In this document: positions 23,631-32,628 of the stretch, piece by piece
Layout of the letters: every line of letters starts with the position of its first letter
Numbering within the stretch: the first letter of the stretch is position 1
From: Fidelibacterota bacterium
Lineage (GTDB): Bacteria; Fidelibacterota; Marinisomatia; Marinisomatales; SCKK01
DNA length: 32,628 nt
Direction: 5' to 3'
NCBI GenBank assembly: GCA_022562455.1
Contig: JADFPG010000013.1
Coordinates: 1 to 32,628, forward strand
Program-made: the position numbers and the translations under genes
Notes under the pieces: generated by a model
What the model saw: the letters and a program-made list of their open reading frames with translations, nothing else
What the model was told of the DNA's origin: nothing
Databases searched by the model: none

Positions 23631-24481
23631 TACTTCTTTCCTTTAAGAATTTTTAAGAAGTCTGAGTCTGTAGAAAGAATCAGAGTCGTTTTGTTATCAA
23701 TCACAATTTCATAGGCTTCTAAAGTTCGCACAAACTCATAAAATTTTGGATCGGATTCAAATGCACCAGCGTAGATTTCCAATGCCTTGGCATCCCCCTC
23801 TCCTCTGAGTATTTGTGATATTTTATAAGCCTCCGCTAAAATGATCGTTCTTTCCTTATCGGTCTCTGCCATGATCTTTACAGCCTCTTCCGCTCCTTCT
23901 GACCGATATTGCTTGGCTATCCGTTCCCGTTCTGCACGCATACGATCAAAAACCGCCGCCTCAGTTTCTTTCGAAAGGTCAGCCCGTTTGATCCTCACAT
24001 CAATGATTTTAATCCCATAGTCCTCAAGCTTTTCCGCAGTCACAATTGACACAAGCTCCATTATTTTCTCTCGTCGCTTATCCACAATTTCAATCAAATC
24101 ATGTTTACCTAATTCCACTCTGAGCTCTGAATAGATAATGGGATCAATCCTCCCAATGGCGCCATTGATAGTCCTCACCGCTTTGTAAAACTTAAGCGGA
24201 TCGGAGATCCTCCATCGAGCGTAGTTGTCTACATCCAGCTTCTTTTTATCCAGAGAAATGATCGATCTGGGTTCCACATCATATTCCAGAATTCGATTCT
24301 CAAACTGAATGACATTCTGCCATGGTTTTTTCCAGTGAAGACCTGCAGATTTAATCGTTACACCGACGGGTTTCCCGAATTCTATGATGATTGCCTGCTT
24401 TGTCTCATCAACAGTATACGCTGACATGTACAATACAATAACTGCCAGTACAAGAACAATTAATAACGCTGTCCGTTTCAT
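23630..24481 (-). CDS. hflC: HflC, FtsH-modulating SPFH protein
   Basis: A stomatin/prohibitin-family protein anchored by one N-terminal membrane helix (4-21), with most of the chain on the periplasmic side. Residues about 22-190 form the SPFH domain (TVDETKQAIIIEFGKPV onward). Residues 190-260 are a long helical stretch (RMRAERERIAKQYRSEGAEEAVKI), as in HflC. It partners HflK and in other bacteria holds the FtsH protease. No ftsH is in this window. It overlaps hflK by 4 bases and hslV by 1 base. Confidence 0.92.
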   Translation of the reverse strand: MKRTALLIVLVLAVIVLYMSAYTVDETKQAIIIEFGKPVGVTIKSAGLHWKKPWQNVIQFENRILEYDVEPRSIISLDKKKLDVDNYARWRISDPLKFYKAVRTINGAIGRIDPIIYSELRVELGKHDLIEIVDKRREKIMELVSIVTAEKLEDYGIKIIDVRIKRADLSKETEAAVFDRMRAERERIAKQYRSEGAEEAVKIMAETDKERTIILAEAYKISQILRGEGDAKALEIYAGAFESDPKFYEFVRTLEAYEIVIDNKTTLILSTDSDFLKILKGKK

Positions 24482-25428
24482 TTTTTACCTCCCAATTGTT
24501 TTACGCCTTCCATCTTACCCAGTGGTAAAATATTTAAAAGACTCCCGGCATTTTCATCGATAAAAAATTTATCGATGCCAGGCAGAATTCTCTCCATGGT
24601 TTCAAGGTAAAGACGTTTCTCCGTGACATGCTTGGCTTTTTTATATTCAGCTAACACTGCCAGGAATTTATGTGCATCGCCCTCAGACCGTTTGATTCGT
24701 TCTTCTCTATATCCTTCCGCTTCTCGAATCATCTTCTGTGCCTCACCCCGGGCTTGAGGAATGATTTCACTCTGATAACCGAGCGCTTGATTTATCAACT
24801 TCTCCTTGTCTTCCTTGGCGCTCTGGACATCCTTGAAGGCATGATCCACCTCCCTCGGTGGATTCACATCCTTCAGTTGCACCTGCCGGATATCCACACC
24901 GGACTCGTAATTATCTAACATAGCTTGGAGGAGTTCGCGAATTTCTTCCATGATTTCTGCTTTTTTCTCTGTCAATGGGTCATCAATGGGATGACTGCCA
25001 ATCACCTGCCGTAACGAAGACTCAGTGGCGTCACGAATCGTCTCTTCCACATCCCGAATGTTGAACAGGTAAGCAGCGGCATCCTTGATCTTGTATTGTA
25101 CACTCACTTCTACTAAAATGATGTTTTCATCTCCCGTCAGCATTTTTGCCTCTTTCAATATCCGACCAATGGTGATTTCTTTCACCTCGGTGACCCTTGG
25201 CCGGTCAACCTTCTCTATGGGACTAGGCCATTTAAAGTGAAGTCCACTTTCTTCCGTCCTTACCCATTTCCCGAACCGCCTGACTACACCCTCTTCATCG
25301 GGAGCGACAATATAATATGAGCTATAGGCAGCCCATATTCCCAAAACGATGACGACCACTGCAACCCACCCGATGTTTATTTCGGGAATGGTGATTTCCT
25401 GGTCGCCTATTACAATTTTACGTGCCAT
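24478..25428 (-). CDS. hflK: HflK, FtsH-modulating SPFH protein
   Basis: The partner of HflC, with a membrane helix at about 20-38 (VAVVVIVLGIWAAYSSYYI). The SPFH domain starts at IVAPDEEGVVRRFGKW and a helical tail at about 205-265 follows (SAKEDKEKLINQALGYQSEI). It lacks the Gly-rich N-terminal extension of the Escherichia coli protein and starts close to the membrane helix. A strong AAGGAG ribosome site with 7-base spacing fixes the ATG. It follows rpoN after 22 bases. Confidence 0.93.
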   Translation of the reverse strand: MARKIVIGDQEITIPEINIGWVAVVVIVLGIWAAYSSYYIVAPDEEGVVRRFGKWVRTEESGLHFKWPSPIEKVDRPRVTEVKEITIGRILKEAKMLTGDENIILVEVSVQYKIKDAAAYLFNIRDVEETIRDATESSLRQVIGSHPIDDPLTEKKAEIMEEIRELLQAMLDNYESGVDIRQVQLKDVNPPREVDHAFKDVQSAKEDKEKLINQALGYQSEIIPQARGEAQKMIREAEGYREERIKRSEGDAHKFLAVLAEYKKAKHVTEKRLYLETMERILPGIDKFFIDENAGSLLNILPLGKMEGVKQLGGKK

Positions 25429-25435
25429 GATTTTT

Positions 25436-25441
25436 CTCCTT
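25436..25441 (-). promoter_or_regulatory. strong ribosome-binding site of hflK
   Basis: AAGGAG on the minus strand, 7 bases before the hflK ATG. It is one of the few textbook ribosome sites in the window and stands in the largest gap (22 bases) of the twelve-gene run. Confidence 0.7.
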
Positions 25442-25450
25442 GTTTAATAG

Positions 25451-26809
25451 TTACAGTTCTCTCCTTAATCTTGCTACCGGAATTTTCATCTGTTCCCGAT
25501 ACTTTGCAACTGTTCTGCGAGCGATGGCATATCCCCGCTCTTTCATCATTTCTGCCAATTTATCATCTGCCAACGGTTGGTGTTTGTCCTCCGACTCAAT
25601 CAATTTCTTCAACTCTTCTTTCACCAATCGCCTGGACACCTCTTCCCCCGATTCCGTTATTAATCCTTCGGAAAAAAAATGTTTCAGTCTGAATAAGCCG
25701 TAGGGAGTTTGAGCATATTTTCTCCTCGTTACTCTGCTGACAGTGGACACATCCACACCTGCAATTTCTGCCACATCCTTTAAAATCATGGGGGACAGCA
25801 GTGAGGTATTCCCACTAAAAAATTCCTTTTGCCGTTGAATGATCGCCTTCATCACATTGATCATGGTAATATGCCTCTGCTGAACAGCGTTGATAAACCA
25901 TTTGGCAGAATCGACTTTTTTTCTTAAAAAAGTCCTGACTTCCGGTTCGGGGCGGTTTCCGGAGCTTAGCAGATTCATATAGACAGGCGACAGTTGAAGT
26001 TCGGGTAAACTTGTATCATTCACAGAAATAACCAACTCCCCATCCACCTCTTCCACAATAATATCAGGAACGATGATTTCCGCATCGGTAGTGGGTGATC
26101 CTTCTCCCGGAACGGGATTTAGATGGGATATCACTTTCATCGCTTCATTCAATTCTTCTCCATTGCACTTCAAAGCGCTTTTTAGTTTCTCAAAACGCTT
26201 GTTTGCAAAATCATCAAAATAGTCTGATATAATTTCAAGCGCCAATTGATTTGAACCGTTTTCCTCAAGTTGAATCCTCAGACATTCCTGCAGGTCCCTG
26301 GCACCGATGCCCACAGGATTAAGCCTTTGGACAATTTTCAGGATATTCTCCACACGCTCAATATCCTCATCGATCCTGTCTGCAATTATCTCCACATCGG
26401 TCGCCAGATACCCCCGTTCATCAATATTCCAGGCGATTTCTTCAGCAATTTTCACTTCGGTATCATCCAGATCCAGTAACCGAATCTGGTTCAACAATTT
26501 CTCAGTGGGGTCCACTCTTTGCGGGATTGGGATGTCCTGACGTTCACTGGGTTTTTCATACCGGGTACGAATCCTGAAATCTTCCGGACTGTTATACATT
26601 TCTTCCAGATCCGAAATAAGTTTTGAATCATCTTCTGTGGAAGGTTCCTGGGATTCCGGTTCTTTCATCTCCAACATGGGATTTTCTTCTAATTCCTCAG
26701 TGATCCGGTCTTGGAGATCGATAGTATTAAGTTGCAGCAGTATGGTTTGCAACACCTGTTGGGGTGTCAGTTTTTGCTGCAGTTCGAGAGTCTGGCGTAG
26801 TTCTACCAT
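25451..26809 (-). CDS. rpoN: RNA polymerase sigma-54 factor
   Basis: Sigma-54 recognises -24/-12 promoters and needs AAA+ activators. Region I is Gln/Leu-rich (LELQQKLTPQQVLQTILLQL, 8-27), followed by an acidic region (about 40-75). The core-binding and helix-turn-helix regions (DVAEIAGVDVSTVSRVTRR) follow, and the RpoN box ARRTVAKYRE is at 430-439. Its 452 residues are normal. It starts directly at the lptB stop, within the LPS-export block, as in many Gram-negative genomes. No -24/-12 site was found in the window by eye. Confidence 0.97.
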   Translation of the reverse strand: MVELRQTLELQQKLTPQQVLQTILLQLNTIDLQDRITEELEENPMLEMKEPESQEPSTEDDSKLISDLEEMYNSPEDFRIRTRYEKPSERQDIPIPQRVDPTEKLLNQIRLLDLDDTEVKIAEEIAWNIDERGYLATDVEIIADRIDEDIERVENILKIVQRLNPVGIGARDLQECLRIQLEENGSNQLALEIISDYFDDFANKRFEKLKSALKCNGEELNEAMKVISHLNPVPGEGSPTTDAEIIVPDIIVEEVDGELVISVNDTSLPELQLSPVYMNLLSSGNRPEPEVRTFLRKKVDSAKWFINAVQQRHITMINVMKAIIQRQKEFFSGNTSLLSPMILKDVAEIAGVDVSTVSRVTRRKYAQTPYGLFRLKHFFSEGLITESGEEVSRRLVKEELKKLIESEDKHQPLADDKLAEMMKERGYAIARRTVAKYREQMKIPVARLRREL

Positions 26810-27556
26810 CTAATTTAACCTGAACTTTTCTCCGAGATACAACCTTCTCGCTTCTTTGTCTTCCGCTAAGAATTCTGCATTACCGGATTTTATGATTCGT
26901 CCCTCGTATAACAGATAAGCCCGGTCAGTAATTGCAAGCGTTTCCCTCACATTGTGATCCGTGATGAGGACGCCAATGTTCCTGGACTTCAACGATATCA
27001 CGATGTTTTGAATATCTTCCACAGCAATAGGGTCAATGCCTGCAAACGGTTCATCTAAGAGAATAAAATCGGGCTCCATTACGAGGGCTCGGCTAATTTC
27101 AGTTCGCCGTCGTTCCCCACCGGAAAGATTATACCCCTTGTTGTGTCTGATTCCTATGATCGAAAGTTCATCCAATAACATTTCAAGTCTTTCTGCCTGC
27201 TCCCTTTTCGAGAGTTTTGTCATCTCGAGAACCAATTTTAAATTGTCCTCTACGGTAAGCTTTGAGAAAATGGACGGTTCCTGGGCGAGATACCCAATGC
27301 CTTTGCGAGCCCTCTTATACATAGGGAGATTAGTGATGTTTTTATCTCCAAGAAATATCTTACCAGAGGTCGGTTTGATCATCCCCGTGATCATGTAAAA
27401 AGTAGTGGTCTTACCCGCTCCATTCGGTCCCAGCAATCCTACGATTTCTCCTTTTTTCAATTCAATAGAGACATTATCAACCACTTTCCGTTTACCGTAA
27501 ACCTTTTCCAAGTCCACGACCCTGAGGATTAGTCCATTTATCTGACTGTCCGCCAT
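26810..27556 (-). CDS. lptB: LPS export ABC transporter ATPase
   Basis: The cytoplasmic ATPase that powers LPS extraction from the inner membrane with LptF/LptG. Walker A GPNGAGKT is at 43-50, signature LSGGE at 144-148, Walker [10 protein letters not shown] near 165-173 and the switch His at 201. The Q-loop region LAQEPSIF (90-97) is typical of LptB. Its 248 residues are normal. It lies 3 bases from lptC and touches rpoN. No lptA lies between lptC and lptB, where it is often found. Confidence 0.96.
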   Translation of the reverse strand: MADSQINGLILRVVDLEKVYGKRKVVDNVSIELKKGEIVGLLGPNGAGKTTTFYMITGMIKPTSGKIFLGDKNITNLPMYKRARKGIGYLAQEPSIFSKLTVEDNLKLVLEMTKLSKREQAERLEMLLDELSIIGIRHNKGYNLSGGERRRTEISRALVMEPDFILLDEPFAGIDPIAVEDIQNIVISLKSRNIGVLITDHNVRETLAITDRAYLLYEGRIIKSGNAEFLAEDKEARRLYLGEKFRLN

Positions 27557-27559
27557 CCA

Positions 27560-28081
27560 CTACCTCCCGGTAACACCCCGGGGATGATATATCTTCCAGT
27601 GAGTTAAATCCACATTTGACTTGAAGCCTATACCGTACAATGTATCGCCGCCTTCCGTTGTTAACATAATACTGTCCTCCGTTATCACCTGTTCTGCAAC
27701 GTTATCCCACAGAAGTGAATCGGTATACAGGGTGACTCCGCTGTCGGAAACTACTACCACATTTCCAATGGCTAACATATTATCAGTCGCTTCATAGATC
27801 AGCGCTTTTCGTGATTTCAAATTGGATAAATGTTTTCCTTCCGTCGAAAAGAAATCTGCATCTACATTATCGTCAAGAATAATTTCTTTCCGATCGTTAT
27901 ATTTCACCAGATGACCGGATTTGATAACAGCTCTTTTCCTCCCTTCCCGGGTCAAAATAATCGTCGAGTTCCAACTTTGCTGATCCGGAAGATCATATCT
28001 GGAAATCTCCGTGACATTTTCCTCGTCAAAGGAACATGAGACCAAAGTGATGAATACTATTGAAAAAAACATTTTTCCCAT
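27560..28081 (-). CDS. lptC: LPS export periplasmic protein LptC (lipoprotein form)
   Basis: A single-domain periplasmic protein that passes LPS from the LptBFG complex towards LptA. It carries an N-terminal signal with lipobox LVSC (Cys16), so it would be lipid-anchored rather than held by a membrane helix. The body shows repeated short strands (GHLVKYNDRKEIILDDNVDADFF, NVVVVSDSGVTLYTDSLLWD), as expected for the LptC/OstA-type beta-jellyroll. Its 173 residues are close to normal. It lies between kdsC (3 bases) and lptB (3 bases). It could also substitute for LptA in bridging. Confidence 0.8.
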   Translation of the reverse strand: MGKMFFSIVFITLVSCSFDEENVTEISRYDLPDQQSWNSTIILTREGRKRAVIKSGHLVKYNDRKEIILDDNVDADFFSTEGKHLSNLKSRKALIYEATDNMLAIGNVVVVSDSGVTLYTDSLLWDNVAEQVITEDSIMLTTEGGDTLYGIGFKSNVDLTHWKIYHPRGVTGR

Positions 28082-28084
28082 GGT

Positions 28085-28645
28085 TCAGTCACTATTTAAA
28101 ATCTTTTTCTGAAGACTTTTTACCACTCTTTCAAACCTGTCTTGTCCTTTTAGAATTAATTCAACTACTTCACGAAAGGCGCCTTCCCCTCCGGAAGTTT
28201 CCGTCACATATTTGGAAATTCGCTTTACCTCAGGATAAGCGTTTAAAACTGCGATGGGAAGACCCACTTTTTCCATAACTACCATATCAATCAAATCATC
28301 ACCCACGAAGACAGCCTCCTCATCTAAAAAACCATATTTTTTTTGCAGAGTTTCATAGGCAATTAATTTATTGAGCCCACCCTGATAACAGTCATTTTCT
28401 AAGCCGAGTTCCTTCACCCGGGCAGTTGTAGCAGGGGAAAAACGACCGGAGATGATTGCCAGTTTTAGTCCGGCTTCTTTTGCCAATGCAACTCCTGTCC
28501 CATCAAGCACACTGAACCGTTTCATTTCAACCCCATCATTTCCTTTATAGATGGTTCCATCGGTCATCACCCCATCCATATCGATGATGATTATTTTTAT
28601 CCTTTTTATTGTATCCTGTAGTTTGGTACTCATTATTGCACTCAA
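28085..28645 (-). CDS. kdsC: 3-deoxy-manno-octulosonate-8-phosphate phosphatase
   Basis: A HAD-family phosphatase that removes phosphate from Kdo-8-phosphate. DMDGVMTDG gives the nucleophile and acid/base aspartates (Asp22 and Asp24). Motif II is IISGR (64-68), the motif III Lys is Lys93, and metal-binding GDDLID is at 115-120. The capless, small form (about 186 residues) fits KdsC. The first start is TTG at 28645, overlapping the kdsA stop by 4 bases (TTGA). ATG at 28633 is an alternative start. Neither has a strong ribosome site. Confidence 0.93.
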   Translation of the reverse strand: MSAIMSTKLQDTIKRIKIIIIDMDGVMTDGTIYKGNDGVEMKRFSVLDGTGVALAKEAGLKLAIISGRFSPATTARVKELGLENDCYQGGLNKLIAYETLQKKYGFLDEEAVFVGDDLIDMVVMEKVGLPIAVLNAYPEVKRISKYVTETSGGEGAFREVVELILKGQDRFERVVKSLQKKILNSD

Positions 28646-29450
28646 TTTTGTACTATTTGGTGAATATCTTTAAGAAGCCGTACCAGCGATTCAACTTTAT
28701 CCAATGGCCACTGGGTTTCCGCATCACTCTTAGCATTTACCACATCATCATGGACTTCCATAAAGATTGCATCACACCCTGCGGCTACGGCTGCTTTTGC
28801 GAGAACAGGGATCATCTTCCGATCTCCACCCGTTCCCGTACCCAGTCCACCAGGACATTGAGCGCTGTGCGTCGCATCAAAAACAACCGGATATCCCGTT
28901 TCCTGCAATGTTGGAATGGAACGCATATCCGAAATCAGGTTGTTGTATCCAAAACTTGCGCCTCGTTCAGTCAATAGAATTCTACGGTTCCCGGTAGATT
29001 CAATCTTTTTTACGATATTTCCAACGTCCCATGGGGCGATAAACTGCCCTTTTTTCACATTGACACACGCACCTGTCTGTCCTGCTGCTGCAAGGATATC
29101 TGTCTGACGACAAAGAAAAGCCGGTATTTGAATAATATCCACAACCTCACTTGCAAAAGCTGCCTGATCAGGAGAATGAATATCGGTAAGCACCGGCACC
29201 TCAATCGTTTCCTTGACCTCCTGTAATATCCTCAATCCTTCCTCAAATCCCGGACCTCTAAAGGAGTCGATGGAAGTCCGGTTCGCCTTGTCAAATGATG
29301 ATTTAAAGACGAAAGGAATTTCAAGCCTGTTAAATATTTTCTTCAGAGCTTCAGCCATTTTTAACGTATGATCTCTCGACTCAATCACACATGGACCTGC
29401 AATGACTGGGAGTGTTTTCCCTCCAAATTCAATATTTCTAACTGTAATCA

Positions 29451-29451
<1 letters not shown>
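28642..29451 (-). CDS. kdsA: 3-deoxy-manno-octulosonate-8-phosphate synthase
   Basis: The enzyme condenses arabinose-5-phosphate with phosphoenolpyruvate to give Kdo-8-phosphate. The PEP-binding FKSSFDKANRTS (49-60) and the substrate loop FRGPGFEEGL (64-73) are intact. Cys21 in AGPCVIES occupies the position that is Cys in metal-dependent KdsA and Asn in the metal-free E. coli type, so this is predicted to be the metal-dependent form. It lacks signs of a fused domain. Its stop overlaps the kdsC start, and its start abuts pyrG with a 1-base overlap. Confidence 0.97.
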
Positions 29452-31802
<2,351 letters not shown>

Positions 31803-31806
<4 letters not shown>

Positions 31807-32132
31807 TTATTAATGACTTTGGGGACAATAAAATATTCACCGTCCGTCTCAGGTGCGTTTTTTAACACATCTGCTCTATCTAACGACGGTTTTTCTTCAT
31901 CCGCTCTCGTAACATTTGTCAGATCAAGAACATGGCTAAGGGGTTCAATATCATCAGTATCAAGCTCATTTAATTGATCCATGTATGCCAGGATATCATT
32001 CATCTGATTTGTGTACATTTCAATTTCACCTTCGCTCAAAGATAACTTCGCTAACGAGGCGATTTTCAACACTTCCTTTTTGGTAATTTTTGTCTTACTA
32101 CCCATAAATTCAGGCCGAAATACAATTATCAT
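31803..32132 (-). CDS. gatC: Asp/Glu-tRNA amidotransferase subunit C
   Basis: The small subunit that stabilises the GatCAB amidotransferase, which makes Gln-tRNA or Asn-tRNA from mischarged tRNAs. The sequence KITKKEVLKIASLAKLSLSE, followed by the late APETDGEYFIVPKVI, is typical of GatC. From the first ATG it is 109 residues. The in-frame ATG at 32105 (MGSKTKITKK) gives 100 residues, closer to the family norm, and fits the candidate promoter at 32142-32170. It heads the twelve-gene run; gatA and gatB are not in this window. Confidence 0.9.
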
Positions 32133-32141
32133 GCCAGACCA

Positions 32142-32170
32142 AATTTATGAGTTTGTACTTCCTCAAACAA
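32142..32170 (-). promoter_or_regulatory. possible promoter of the gatC-hslU run
   Basis: TTGTTT (32165-32170) and TAAATT (32142-32147) on the minus strand are 17 bases apart. Transcription from here would start only a few bases before the first gatC ATG, which favours the second ATG at 32105. The match is moderate. Confidence 0.33.
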
Positions 32171-32200
32171 GGAAAAGGGGGCAAGAGTTTGAAGAAATGC

Positions 32201-32220
32201 TCCGAAGGAGCTCCTACGGA
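32201..32220. repeat. near-perfect palindrome TCCGAAGGAG/CTCCTACGGA
   Basis: A 20-base palindrome with one mismatch, upstream of gatC. It is a separate family from the TCCCGAAGCTTCGGGA elements, though both contain CGAAG. Confidence 0.6.
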
Positions 32221-32261
32221 GGAGGAATGAAATAATGGATAAAGGAAACCGATTATCTTCT

Positions 32262-32385
32262 CAGCGTTACGCCCAAAGGATAATGCTGCAATTTATATCT
32301 CAATGTTCATCGCTTACGACGGGAAAACGATTCAACTATGCAGAATGTTCGAATTATCCAGACAGCGTTACGCTGGAGGCATAAT
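32262..32385 (+). repeat. two CAGCGTTACGC direct repeats
   Basis: CAGCGTTACGCCCAAAGGATAAT (from 32262) and CAGCGTTACGCTGGAGGCATAAT (from 32363) share an 11-base core and an ATAAT ending. The second also forms the short palindrome AGCGTTACGCT. Confidence 0.5.
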
Positions 32386-32628
32386 CACATATTTTTTTAC
32401 CTCGAAATAACCGTGAACAATTTCATCGTTGAGCTGACAGCTTCTTTTCCGGAATTACAGATTACATTTTGCAAAAATAGAAAATTCGCCAATAAATTGA
32501 GGTCCTCAAAAGAATCATGCTCAACGGTTCAGACCATTTCCCCGTTTCGGCGGTGGTTAAGTTTTGAGTGGATGAAAAACTATGTGAATTGTATCGAGGG
32601 TGTTTCTATGTTTCATAAATTGTTTTTA

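Larger units (their letters stand above)
32133..32628. other. 496-base non-coding region upstream of gatC
   Basis: No gene of convincing length is present. It holds a near-perfect palindrome TCCGAAGGAG/CTCCTACGGA (32201-32220) and two copies of a CAGCGTTACGC repeat (32262-32289 and 32363-32385). A 34-codon plus-strand frame (32131-32235) overlaps the gatC start and runs through the palindrome; it is not supported. Confidence 0.55.

Noticed and set aside
32131-32235. 34-codon plus-strand frame overlapping the gatC start
   Set aside because: It is short, reads through a palindrome and shares bases with the gatC start region; nothing supports expression.

Overview
The window looks like part of a Gram-negative, moderately AT-rich bacterial chromosome. 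It carries genes for Kdo and LPS supply and export (kdsA, kdsB, kdsC, lptB, lptC, lpxH), several lipoproteins with clear lipoboxes, and a large outer-membrane beta-barrel protein. The gene content, the PD40-propeller/barrel protein and the many short intergenic palindromes suggest the FCB group in the broad sense (Bacteroidota, Marinimicrobia or KSB1-like). That placement is inference from gene style. No rRNA, tRNA or CRISPR array was seen.

Layout. (1) 1-4312: a minus-strand cystathionine beta-synthase-type gene, then plus-strand hisC and a truncated, motif-poor adenylate-forming protein. That protein ends beside a stretch of decayed repeats and a 24-codon relic of a GxxExxY-family gene. (2) 4313-11911, all minus strand: the BamA-like barrel/PD40/peptidase protein, radA, then tgt-Nudix-M48 protease packed as an operon. 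A long imperfect inverted repeat separates radA from tgt. (3) 12366-15986, plus strand: lpxH, then two translationally coupled lipoproteins, one with HEAT-like repeats and one with a coiled coil plus an FxLYD-like end. (4) 16167-21463, minus strand: argF, a disrupted REP-associated Y1 (IS200-like) transposase surrounded by short palindromes, an exported coiled-coil protein of unknown function, fragments resembling type IX secretion sorting-domain tails, and a class I/II aminotransferase. (5) 21751-32132, minus strand: one uninterrupted run of twelve genes, gatC-kdsB-pyrG-kdsA-kdsC-lptC-lptB-rpoN-hflK-hflC-hslV-hslU. No internal gap exceeds about 22 bases, and several neighbours overlap by 1-20 bases.

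How the genes fit together. PyrG makes CTP, which KdsB uses to activate the Kdo produced by KdsA and KdsC. LptB and LptC then help export the finished LPS, and LpxH acts earlier in lipid A synthesis. HflKC and HslVU provide membrane and cytoplasmic proteolysis control, and sigma-54 sits between the LPS and proteolysis blocks. The remaining genes are housekeeping (queuosine tRNA modification, recombination repair, histidine, arginine and sulfur amino acids).

The least ordinary parts are intergenic. At least three families of short palindromes recur. One has landed in frame inside the transposase gene, which also carries a premature stop. The same palindromes occur next to truncated gene ends elsewhere in the window. 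I did not find a convincing new defence or biosynthetic system. The best leads are the palindrome/transposase locus, the peptidase-propeller-barrel protein, the lipoprotein pair and the twelve-gene run.
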